Of a stretch of 10,594 nt of DNA, positions 1 through 6,379 are shown one piece after another; the stretch's first letter is position 1; every line of letters begins with the position of its first letter. The position numbers were made by a program, and so were the translations under genes. The stretch covers positions 1 through 10,594 of the forward strand of contig JAJAZG010000112.1 of NCBI GenBank assembly GCA_026785865.1, written 5' to 3'. Source of the DNA: Pseudanabaena sp. CAN_BIN31 (GTDB lineage Bacteria; Cyanobacteriota; Cyanobacteriia; Pseudanabaenales; Pseudanabaenaceae). The notes beneath the pieces were generated by a model. It was not told the origin of the DNA and did not search any database. It was given only the letters and a program-made list of their open reading frames with translations.

Positions 1-67
1 CACTTCCCTTCAGTTTCTCTGCTGTCTTTTTATACAGCCTTTTCGCTTCGTCTCTTACTTCAATCAT
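1..67 (-). CDS. Start of a leftward gene, possibly a transposase (partial)
   Basis: On the minus strand an ATG at 67-65 opens a frame that stays open to the window edge (22 codons, beginning MIEVRDEAKRLYKKTAEK). A purine-rich AAAGGAAATAGGA lies just upstream and is a better ribosome binding site than most in this window. The peptide is short, charged and helical. It reminds me of the N-termini of cyanobacterial ISAzo13-like transposases, but this is from memory and 22 residues are too few to be sure. A mobile element here would fit the abrupt loss of the front of the helicase-like remnant that begins at about base 150. It could equally be an unrelated hypothetical gene. Confidence 0.5.
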   Translation of the reverse strand, partial: MIEVRDEAKRLYKKTAEKLKGS

Positions 68-94
68 TCCTATTTCCTTTCTCTAGTTTCTGCA

Positions 95-100
95 ATTATA
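95..100 (-). promoter_or_regulatory. Possible -10 box for the leftward gene
   Basis: The minus strand reads TATAAT here, 28 bases before the ATG at 67. No convincing TTGACA-like -35 box lies 16-18 bases further upstream, so only the -10 match supports it. Confidence 0.25.
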
Positions 101-149
101 TCCTAATTAATGGATCTATTATTTCTTGGTAAACCCTAACATCAATTAA

Positions 150-895
150 CAAGGGCGGATCGAGCAGCGTATGGCGGCGATGAAGTTGGCGGGCGCTGAG
201 GTGGATCATCAGTTCTCAGATAGTTTTGCGAAGATGATCCATGATGAGGATTTTGATCGCATGATGGAGCAGATGCAAATTACTTGGGACGATATTGAGG
301 TTGGTGATGATAGTTTGGGCTTTGATAGTCTTTCTTTGGAGCGCTATCGTCAGGATTTGTTAGCGGAGTTTAATCGCGATAAGGATAAATATCGACTGAT
401 GCCGAAGGGTATATATTCGGGATTTATTGCAGATGCTGATAATTGCCCCAATGGGATTGTGGCTTTGCTTGGCTATCCTACGAAACCTGCTAAGAGCGTC
501 GATCATCAACATCAGGTTTTGATTTGATTTATATCGATAAGTCGGGCAAGTTGGTTTTGGAAAATCAAAAGGAAGTTTTAGACTTTTTGATTTTCCATAA
601 GGAGAAGACAAGGTATATTCCTGCTGCGGTTGATCATGGTGAAGAGGTGGTGATCGCGAAATTAGTAAATGCGCTCAAAACTTGGCTAAATAGTCAGGCT
701 GTAAAAACTGAGATAATGGAAGACGGTTTGGTGAAGACGACGATGGGTAATGCTAAGAGTGCGCTTTTTGCAGGATTGAAAAAAGGTGATAAGGCGGCGC
801 TAGAGACGGTCAAACAAAGTATTAAGATTAATGAAAAATTTCAGGTTAATAGTTTTGATTTAGTGGCTTGGTTGTTGGTGAGTAAAGGCGCTTGA
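150..895 (+). pseudogene. C-terminal remnant of a helicase-like protein, frameshifted
   Basis: Two adjoining frames make one broken protein. The first is open from CAA at 150, directly after a TAA, through ATG 171 to TGA 525-527 (QGRIEQRMAAMKLAGAE... ALLGYPTKPAK). The second continues from 518 to TGA 893-895 (...VFDLIYIDKSGKLVLENQK... FDLVAWLLVSKGA). Reading across GGTTTTGAT with one extra T joins them without loss, which suggests deletion of one base in a T run. The text resembles what I recall of the C-terminal tail of large SNF2/DEAD-type helicases found with restriction and defence genes; no helicase motifs remain, so the family call is tentative. The front is missing, probably lost to an insertion or deletion at about 140-150. 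If ATG 171 and TTG 524 are used as starts, two small proteins of 118 and 123 residues with a 4-base overlap (TTGA) could be made, but I consider decay more likely. Confidence 0.6.
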
Positions 896-1007
896 ATCGC
901 GGATTAAGGGATTACGCAGATTTCTATCCAATCAACAGCGCTTTGCGCTATCTAAAAAAATCTGCGTAATTTGCGAAATCCATTTAATCCGCGATTCAAA
1001 CGCCTTT
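884..1007. repeat. 124-base imperfect palindrome between convergent genes
   Basis: The outer arms (884-907 and 984-1007) pair over 24 positions with one mismatch. Next comes a 10-base bulge on the right side, then a 13-base perfect inner stem (911-923 with 958-970). The loop holds a small perfect palindrome AGCGCTTTGCGCT at 937-949. The arms run into both neighbouring genes and carry their stop codons: the helicase remnant ends KGA-stop and the Uma2 gene ends KGV-stop, each in the context GCGYTTGAATCGCGG. It may act as a two-way terminator. The sequence GAATCGCGGATTAA...ATTACGCAGATTT looks like a dispersed, MITE- or REP-like repeat rather than a unique structure. Confidence 0.85.
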
Positions 1008-1895
1008 TTCTGCCAGCAGTTGTCTGAGTCTGATTATTTCTTGCTCAAATTCATCAGCACGTAGCTTTTCGGTTTCAGCACGTAGCCTTTCGGTTTCGGC
1101 ACGTTGTTTTTCTTCTTGAGCAATTTGATGCTGGATTTCAACACGTTGTTTTTCGATTTCGATCAAAATACTGTCTTGGGCTGCTTTTTCTGATCCCCAA
1201 AACAGAATACGATCGTCTATGCCCCACCAACGCAGCCAGTGAAAAGCTTGCTCGAATCTAGTGCCATGCCATGTGCCTAGATATAGATCTAGTGAATCGA
1301 TGAAGTATTTGCCATATTCGTCAAGGGGTTGAATTTCGTAGTGACCTGAAGGGTCGAGTTTGCGGATTTCCAATCGTCCATCTGCGGGGTCAAAAATCAC
1401 GTAAATAGGAACCTGCAAGATTTGTTCATAAAAGTACATCTTGCCGTATGGATGAGTGGGACGGGTGGAATATTCGCCCGTTTCTTCTTCAGAGAGAAAT
1501 TCCATGACGATCGCGGGTACATCGCCATCAAGATGAGGGCTATAGCTACGGCGAATTACATTTTTACCGACAGGATATGCCTTGGCGACATAAAACCAGT
1601 CGGGGGCTTTGACGGTAGTTTTTTGATTAATCTTGGCTACTAACGCCATGTTGGAGGCAACGATCGCTTCTGGAGGGAGGATCTGGGCAAGCTGTAGGCT
1701 CTCATTTAGGGCGGCGGCGAGGAGGGGTTGAGCAATGCTTTCCACAGGATCGTCAGGTAGGATAAAGTTGGCTGGTAATTTTTCCCAAACGATTTCTGGT
1801 TTGGCTTTGGCTAGGGCGATCGCCTTGATTACTTCTGGCTGTAATGAGCTAGCGCTTCCGAGTTGATTGGCTTTTGGTGCAATTGCTTGTGTCAT
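996..1895 (-). CDS. Uma2 family PD-(D/E)XK endonuclease-like protein with coiled-coil tail
   Basis: The product has 299 residues. Residues about 35-210 form a Uma2 (DUF820) domain. The visible family motifs are APDWFYV with the conserved Asp at 99, IVMEFLS with Glu 132, YGKMYFYEQ with Lys 152, and IYVIFDP at 164-170. These fit the PD-(D/E)XK nuclease fold. Residues about 238-297 are a charged coiled coil containing the heptad-like repeat RAETERLRAETEKLRA, which makes the protein longer than the usual 190-250 residues. Uma2 genes are greatly expanded in cyanobacteria and their substrate is unknown; single genes are common and do not show a partner here. The ATG at 1895 is the first Met; no clear Shine-Dalgarno precedes it. 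The stop codon lies inside the palindrome at 884-1007. The gene is intact, unlike its neighbours on both sides. Confidence 0.9.
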   Translation of the reverse strand: MTQAIAPKANQLGSASSLQPEVIKAIALAKAKPEIVWEKLPANFILPDDPVESIAQPLLAAALNESLQLAQILPPEAIVASNMALVAKINQKTTVKAPDWFYVAKAYPVGKNVIRRSYSPHLDGDVPAIVMEFLSEEETGEYSTRPTHPYGKMYFYEQILQVPIYVIFDPADGRLEIRKLDPSGHYEIQPLDEYGKYFIDSLDLYLGTWHGTRFEQAFHWLRWWGIDDRILFWGSEKAAQDSILIEIEKQRVEIQHQIAQEEKQRAETERLRAETEKLRADEFEQEIIRLRQLLAEKGV

Positions 1896-1927
1896 TGGTT
1901 TTGGTTAATGACCGATTAGTTATGATA

Positions 1928-1933
1928 ATTATA
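1928..1933 (-). promoter_or_regulatory. Possible -10 box of the Uma2 gene
   Basis: The minus strand reads TATAAT, 32 bases before the ATG at 1895. There is no good -35 match at the usual spacing, so the call rests on the -10 hexamer and its position in the divergent intergenic space. Confidence 0.35.
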
Positions 1934-1955
1934 CTATTTGCCTATCGTGTGAATT

Positions 1956-2075
1956 ATGTCTATTGCTGTAACTGAAGCAATCTGATCGCTAAATGATGTA
2001 GAAACAGCATTTGATTTGCGGCGATCGCACGACCCAGATTTTTTTGATGAGTGGCAAGGTGATTTACAGGAATTA
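1956..2075 (+). pseudogene. N-terminal scrap of a restriction-type gene, cut off by the IS
   Basis: From ATG 1956 the frame reads MSIAVTEAI-stop-SLNDVETAFDLRRSHDPDFFDEWQGDLQEL and then runs into the left end of the IS630 element. The in-frame TGA at 1983-1985 is one transition away from CGA (Arg), so it looks like a decay mutation. The stretch resembles, from memory, the first 40 residues of a cyanobacterial family annotated as restriction endonuclease subunit, in which an EW..LPELT-type motif follows an N-terminal helix. The rest of the gene is not recognisable beyond the IS. It is too short for a firm family call, but it reads as protein far better than random intergenic sequence. Confidence 0.5.
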
Positions 2076-2089
2076 TACCAAAACACAAA
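2074..2089 (+). repeat. Left terminal inverted repeat of the IS630 element
   Basis: TATACCAAAACACAAA matches the reverse complement of 2859-2874 (TGTGCTAGAACACAAA) at 12 of 16 positions. All four differences are transitions. Confidence 0.55.
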
Positions 2090-2823
2090 GTAAAGGCGAC
2101 AGATGATATAAGTAAAAAAAGAGGTAGAGGGTAAAAAGGTGGCAGGAGTATACAAACTCGAAATCAGCGAAAGTGAAGAAGAGCTAAAAAGATTATTGAA
2201 AAAGCAAAAGACAGGGTCAGATAAAGAGAGGGTACAGGTATTGTACTTACTGAAAAGCAAACAAGCCGAGACAGTACAAGCTGCCGCAGAGCTGTTAGGC
2301 AGGAATCGCACGACCGTGCAAGAGTGGCTCAGAGGATATCGAGAAGGGGGAATGGGCAAAATGTTAGGGCATAAACCGAGATTGGGAAGAAAGCGGAAGA
2401 TCCCAGAATGGGCAGAGAAAGCGGTACAAAAACAATTGCAGCAGGAAGAGGGATTTAATAGCTACGGTGAAATTCGTCAATGACCTTGCCGCCGCATATT
2501 TTGCAGACAGCATCATTATTATGCAAGTGGATCAAGCCGCCTGCCATCGCGCTAAGAAATTACGCTTGCCCAAAAACATCATTTTGATATTTCAACCAGC
2601 CCATGCCCCCGAATTAAATCCACTTGAGCGTGTTTGGCTGCATTTAAAGCAAGGATTGAGGTGGACTTTGCCGAAAAATATGGATGAGTTGCGCCTCTTA
2701 GTGAAGAATCGTCTGGCAGAAATGACTCAGCCCGTTATTGCTTCTCTGGTCGGTAGAGCATCCATAGTCGAAGCCCTATCTGTTGCCTCTCTTTTGTTTT
2801 TTGTTAAAAAACAAATAAAATAC

Positions 2824-2846
2824 AAGACGGCGCTCCGCGCCGTCTT
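2824..2846 (+). terminator. Hairpin near the right end of the IS, terminator-like
   Basis: AAGACGGCGC and GCGCCGTCTT form a perfect 10-bp stem around TCC, followed by CTATTTTT. It sits after the conserved end of the transposase. The GGCGCtccGCGCC core resembles the cores at 937-949 and 5043-5057, so it may be a mobile palindrome as well as a terminator. Confidence 0.6.
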
Positions 2847-2858
2847 CTATTTTTGGAT

Positions 2859-2874
2859 TTTGTGTTCTAGCACA
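2859..2874 (+). repeat. Right terminal inverted repeat of the IS630 element (degenerate)
   Basis: TTTGTGTTCTAGCACA is the degenerate mirror of the left end, with four transitions in 16 positions. Confidence 0.5.
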
Positions 2875-2964
2875 CTTGGCGATCGCTACAGGTGAGTGAT
2901 AGGGGGTATGCTCAATTTGTATGGCAAGATTATATTCAAATCCAAGGCATCCACGAAATAGTTT

Positions 2965-5004
2965 ATGAGTCTTATAACTGGGCAAATAGTCGGTGGGCAT
3001 TACGAAGTTACGGCGCGTTTGGGTGGTGGTGGATTTGGTGAAACCTATCTCTCGCAAGACTTACACTTACCCGATCGCCCAATTAGAGTGATTAAAAGAC
3101 TAAGTCCTCAAAACCAAGAAGCCAACGTGTTGCAACTATCGCGGCGACTTTTTGAGACTGAAGCGCAAGTTCTCTATCGCCTCGGAACCCATCCGCAAAT
3201 CCCCCAACTATTTGCCCACTTTGAAGAACTATCAGAATTTTATCTAGTTCAGGAATATATCGATGGCAAAGACCTCAGCCATGAACTTCTACGCGGCAAG
3301 ATTTGGGAACAGTTCACGGTTGCTGATTTATTGCAAAATCTGTTAACAGTACTTAGCTTTGTTCATCAAAACAATGTGATTCATCGCGATATTAAACCCG
3401 AAAATATCATTCGTCGCCGCGATGGACAGCTTTTTTTAATTGATTTTGGCATTGTCAAGCAAATCGTTACGCCCACAGCAATATTGAATGGACAAATAGA
3501 TGCAAGCTATACTGTGGGAATTGGCACACCTGGATATATGCCTAGCGAGCAGGCGCATGGGGAACCAAAATTTGCTAGTGATATCTATGCGATCGGCATG
3601 ATTGGTATTCAAGCGATGACAGGGCTTTCACCTAATCATCTTAGCAAGGATGACAATCTCGAAATTTTGTGGCGAGCATCTGCGCCAAAAATCTATCCTG
3701 AATTCGCGGATATTCTTTCGCAGATGGTACGGTTTGATTTTCGACAGCGATATCACAGTACTGATGAAGCTTATCAGGCGATCGGCGAATTTGTAAATCG
3801 CTATCCAAGCTCTCGATTCAATCATAGTTTGCCAACGATAATTGCAAATGATGAGATGAATCAAAGCAAAAATCAACAAAACGATCGCCGACTTGACCAG
3901 AAACAGGGATCAACCAAATCAGGGATTTGGGAATATCTCCAGCCTTGGCATTTGGGTTTAGGAATCATCACGCTTGGCGCGATCGCTATCACCGCCCTGA
4001 TTCTTATATTTGGATATTCCCCTAAATCGATAAATTCAATCAAACCTGATGAAGCTCAACAAATCACTGAATTACCAGAATCTTCTTCTAGCCCGATCAA
4101 TCCATCAAACTCATTTCCAGTCTTAGTGAAGGAATTTTCGGTCAATGGCGCAAAGGATGCCATCTATGGAGTAACGATTAGTCCAGATAGTAAAATTTTG
4201 GCAGGAGCAAGCTCAGAAAAAATTATTGAGCTATGGGACTTACAAACAAATAAAAAGATACAGACGCTCAAAGGGCATACTGGTCGGGTCTATGATGTGC
4301 AGTTTAGCCCTGATGGTAAGCGTCTAGTCAGTGCCAGCGATGATCGCAAAGTCATCATTTGGGAAGTTGCTACAGGTAAAATTTTAAATACTTTAGAAGG
4401 TCATCAAGAACGGGTCTATACGGCGATATTTAGTCCTGATGGTAAAGCGATCGCTAGCTCTAGCGCCGATCGCACTATTCGATTATGGAATGCGGAAACA
4501 GGTAAGCCGATCAACACAATCATCGAAAAATCTTGGGTCTATGATGTCTCATTTACTCCCGATGGCAAAGTTTTGGCAAGTGGGAGCAAAGATGGCGCAA
4601 TTCGATTATGGAATGTGGAGACAGGAAAAGTCGTCAAAACCTTTGTAGAAAATGGTAGCGCTGTGCGATCGCTTGTTTATAGCAATGATGGCAAGGCGAT
4701 CGCTAGTGCAATGGAAGATAACACAATCCGTTTATGGGATGGAAAGACAGGTCAAATAAAAGATGTTCTCACAGGGCATACTGGCGAAGTGCATACGATC
4801 GCCTTCAGTAATGATGGGCAATTACTGGCTAGTGGTAGTGCGGATAAGACCGTAAGGATTTGGGCTTTAAAGAACAAGCGATCGCCTCAAGTTTTATCAG
4901 AGCATGAGCGCGGCGTGACATCGGTAGAATTTAGCAACGATCAAAAATTGCTAATCAGTGGCAGTCTCGACGGCAAGGTGAAAATCTGGAAATTAGCGAA
5001 CTGA
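2965..5004 (+). CDS. Membrane Ser/Thr protein kinase with seven WD40 repeats
   Basis: The product has 679 residues. A Hanks-type kinase domain spans about 13-275: glycine-rich loop GGGGFGETY (19-27), the ATP-binding Lys in RVIKRL (K44), HRDIKPEN (140-147, catalytic D142), DFG (160-162) and GTPGYMPSEQ (187-196). All key residues are present, so it should be active. A polar linker leads to one membrane segment at about 331-350. From about 395 to the end are seven WD40 repeats, closing with LWD, IWE, LWN, LWN, LWD, IWA and IWK, enough for a complete seven-bladed propeller. A likely topology is a cytoplasmic kinase with the propeller outside the inner membrane as a sensor or docking platform; this is inferred. 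There is no Cys-rich zinc-ribbon start as in some cyanobacterial kinases. The target is unknown. No clear Shine-Dalgarno precedes ATG 2965. Confidence 0.95.
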   Translation: MSLITGQIVGGHYEVTARLGGGGFGETYLSQDLHLPDRPIRVIKRLSPQNQEANVLQLSRRLFETEAQVLYRLGTHPQIPQLFAHFEELSEFYLVQEYIDGKDLSHELLRGKIWEQFTVADLLQNLLTVLSFVHQNNVIHRDIKPENIIRRRDGQLFLIDFGIVKQIVTPTAILNGQIDASYTVGIGTPGYMPSEQAHGEPKFASDIYAIGMIGIQAMTGLSPNHLSKDDNLEILWRASAPKIYPEFADILSQMVRFDFRQRYHSTDEAYQAIGEFVNRYPSSRFNHSLPTIIANDEMNQSKNQQNDRRLDQKQGSTKSGIWEYLQPWHLGLGIITLGAIAITALILIFGYSPKSINSIKPDEAQQITELPESSSSPINPSNSFPVLVKEFSVNGAKDAIYGVTISPDSKILAGASSEKIIELWDLQTNKKIQTLKGHTGRVYDVQFSPDGKRLVSASDDRKVIIWEVATGKILNTLEGHQERVYTAIFSPDGKAIASSSADRTIRLWNAETGKPINTIIEKSWVYDVSFTPDGKVLASGSKDGAIRLWNVETGKVVKTFVENGSAVRSLVYSNDGKAIASAMEDNTIRLWDGKTGQIKDVLTGHTGEVHTIAFSNDGQLLASGSADKTVRIWALKNKRSPQVLSEHERGVTSVEFSNDQKLLISGSLDGKVKIWKLAN

Positions 5005-5029
5005 TAGCGCTTTGCGCCTCAATAAACCC

Positions 5030-5070
5030 AAAAAGGATAAGTTGGCGCGACGCGCCAACTCATCCTTTTT
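5030..5070 (+). terminator. Long hairpin after the kinase gene
   Basis: Two 20-base arms (5030-5049 and 5051-5070) pair with one mismatch, with core TTGGCGCGACGCGCCAA and A and T runs at the outer ends. The A/T-rich ends allow it to terminate in either direction. A second, smaller palindrome (AGCGCTTTGCGC, 5006-5017) sits right after the kinase stop and repeats the sequence in the loop of the palindrome at 884-1007. Confidence 0.75.
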
Positions 5071-5126
5071 GAGTTTTAAACTGTTAAAATGCAGATAGCA
5101 GTTACGAGAGCGACTATCTAAGCCCC

Positions 5127-6374
5127 ATGACATTAACCTACGAAAAGACCTTAGCAGATCGAGTCAGAGCAGACTTTAAGATTTTGGATCAAGAGGTCAA
5201 TGGCAAACCCCTGATTTATTTTGACAATGCTGCCAGTTCCCAGAAGCCCCAATCTGTGCTTGATGCTTGGAAATATTATTACGAGTATGACAATGCCAAC
5301 GTCCATCGCGGCGCACATACCCTTAGTGCAAGAGCTACTGATGCTTACGAAGGAGCGCGGGATAAAATTGCTAAGTTTGTGAATGCTAAGTCATCAGAAG
5401 AAATCATTTATACTCGCAATGCTACTGAAGCGATTAACTTAGTTGCTTATAGCTGGGGCTGGGCAAATCTGAAAGCGGGTGATGAAGTGATCCTTTCAGT
5501 CATGGAGCATCACAGCAATATCGTGCCTTGGCAATTGATAGCTCAACGTACAGGCGCAATTCTGAGGTTTTTAGAACCGAATAATGAGGGGGTATTGAGC
5601 ATGGAGCAGTTTAAATCTTTGCTCAATTCCAAAACGAAATTAGTATCGATTGTTCATGTTTCCAATACTCTCGGCTGTGTGAATCCAGTGGAAGCGATGA
5701 TTCCCTTGGCTCATGCTCAGGGCGCGAAGGTATTGCTCGATGCTTGTCAGAGCGTGCCACATATGCCAATTGATGTGCAAGCGCTTGATTGCGATTGGTT
5801 AGTCGCTTCGGGACATAAAATGTGTGCGCCAACGGGCATTGGCTTTCTCTATGGCAAGCGCGACCTATTGTTAGAAATGCCTCCTTTTATGGGTGGTGGT
5901 GAAATGATTTCGGAAGTATCTCTCGATCATTCCACTTATTCTGGTTTACCACATAAGTTTGAAGCGGGAACTCCTGCGATTGGTGAAGCGATCGCCCTTG
6001 GTGCAGCGGTGGATTATCTAACCGCGATCGGGATGGATAAAATTCATGCTTACGAACAAGAATTAATTAACTATTTGATGGATTATCTCGATGATATTCC
6101 TGACATTAAAGTTTATGGGCCCCGCCATCATCGCGCAGGTTTGGCAGCATTCACGATCGCCCACGGCATTCATGCCAATGATCTATCAGAGATGCTCGAT
6201 CAAGATGGGATCGCGATCCGTTCAGGACATCACTGCACCCAGCCATTACATCGCTTTTTAGGAGTCAGTGGCACGGCTCGCGCCAGTGTCTATTTCTATA
6301 ACACCAAAGCCGAAATTGATACTTTTATCGTTTCTCTCAAAGATACGATCGCCTTTTTCAAAAGCGTTATCTAA
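5127..6374 (+). CDS. sufS: Cysteine desulfurase SufS
   Basis: SufS removes sulfur from L-cysteine with pyridoxal phosphate, giving alanine and a persulfide that feeds Fe-S cluster assembly by SufBCD. The protein has 415 residues, the usual length for SufS. Visible motifs are YFDNAASSQKP (31-41), NATEAINLVA (98-107), MEHHSN (126-131), the PLP-binding Lys in ASGHK (K231) and the catalytic Cys in RSGHHCTQP (C370), which is typical of the group II SufS/CsdA branch. ATG 5127 gives the complete N-terminus; no strong ribosome site is visible. It starts 57 bases after the long hairpin, so it probably has its own promoter, and dprA follows after 5 bases. sufB, sufC and sufD are not upstream; a kinase gene is. 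Confidence 0.95.
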   Translation: MTLTYEKTLADRVRADFKILDQEVNGKPLIYFDNAASSQKPQSVLDAWKYYYEYDNANVHRGAHTLSARATDAYEGARDKIAKFVNAKSSEEIIYTRNATEAINLVAYSWGWANLKAGDEVILSVMEHHSNIVPWQLIAQRTGAILRFLEPNNEGVLSMEQFKSLLNSKTKLVSIVHVSNTLGCVNPVEAMIPLAHAQGAKVLLDACQSVPHMPIDVQALDCDWLVASGHKMCAPTGIGFLYGKRDLLLEMPPFMGGGEMISEVSLDHSTYSGLPHKFEAGTPAIGEAIALGAAVDYLTAIGMDKIHAYEQELINYLMDYLDDIPDIKVYGPRHHRAGLAAFTIAHGIHANDLSEMLDQDGIAIRSGHHCTQPLHRFLGVSGTARASVYFYNTKAEIDTFIVSLKDTIAFFKSVI

Positions 6375-6379
6375 CTCCT

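Larger units (their letters stand above)
2074..2874 (+). mobile_element. IS630-family insertion sequence, internally deleted
   Basis: The element of about 800 bases contains a broken IS630-type transposase between degenerate terminal inverted repeats (2074-2089 and 2859-2874). IS630 elements insert at TA, and TATA is present at the left boundary (2074-2077). A clean TA duplication cannot be seen at the right end, where the terminal bases have drifted. The central part of the transposase is missing, so the element cannot move itself. It interrupts the restriction-type scrap at 1956-2075. The exact right boundary is uncertain by several bases. Confidence 0.75.
2139..2895 (+). pseudogene. IS630-family transposase, missing its middle and frameshifted
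   Basis: The first frame starts at GTG 2139, behind a purine-rich site (GAGGTAGAGGG), and gives 114 residues. These include the N-terminal helix-turn-helix at about 42-70 (ETVQAAAELLGRNRTTVQEW) and the linker up to SYGEIRQ, ending at TGA 2481-2483. The second frame, open from 2467 to 2895, holds the end of the DDE domain: MQVDQAACHRA with the second catalytic Asp, and PELNPLERVW with the Glu. The first catalytic Asp and roughly 110-120 residues of the DDE core are absent compared with a usual length of about 345. The join falls in 2468-2482, where both frames still read as family sequence. The second frame runs on past a normal C-terminus (...EALSVAS) through a hairpin into flanking DNA. The protein cannot be catalytic. 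Confidence 0.85.

Noticed and set aside
1934..2359. Leftward 141-codon frame
   Set aside because: It lies opposite the IS630 transposase start and restriction scrap, is rich in Ser, Cys and Phe, and has no family look.
2892..3040. Plus-strand frame from GTG 2892 (QFVWQDYIQIQGIHEIVYE...)
   Set aside because: It overlaps the kinase start in another frame and ends in a Trp-rich run caused by the glycine-loop codons; I took it as chance.
2776..3057. Leftward 93-codon frame
   Set aside because: It crosses the IS end, the hairpin and the kinase start on the opposite strand, with no recognisable motif.
5071..5126. sufS promoter
   Set aside because: TTGAGT and TAAAAT are present but only 10 bases apart, too close for a normal sigma-70 promoter.
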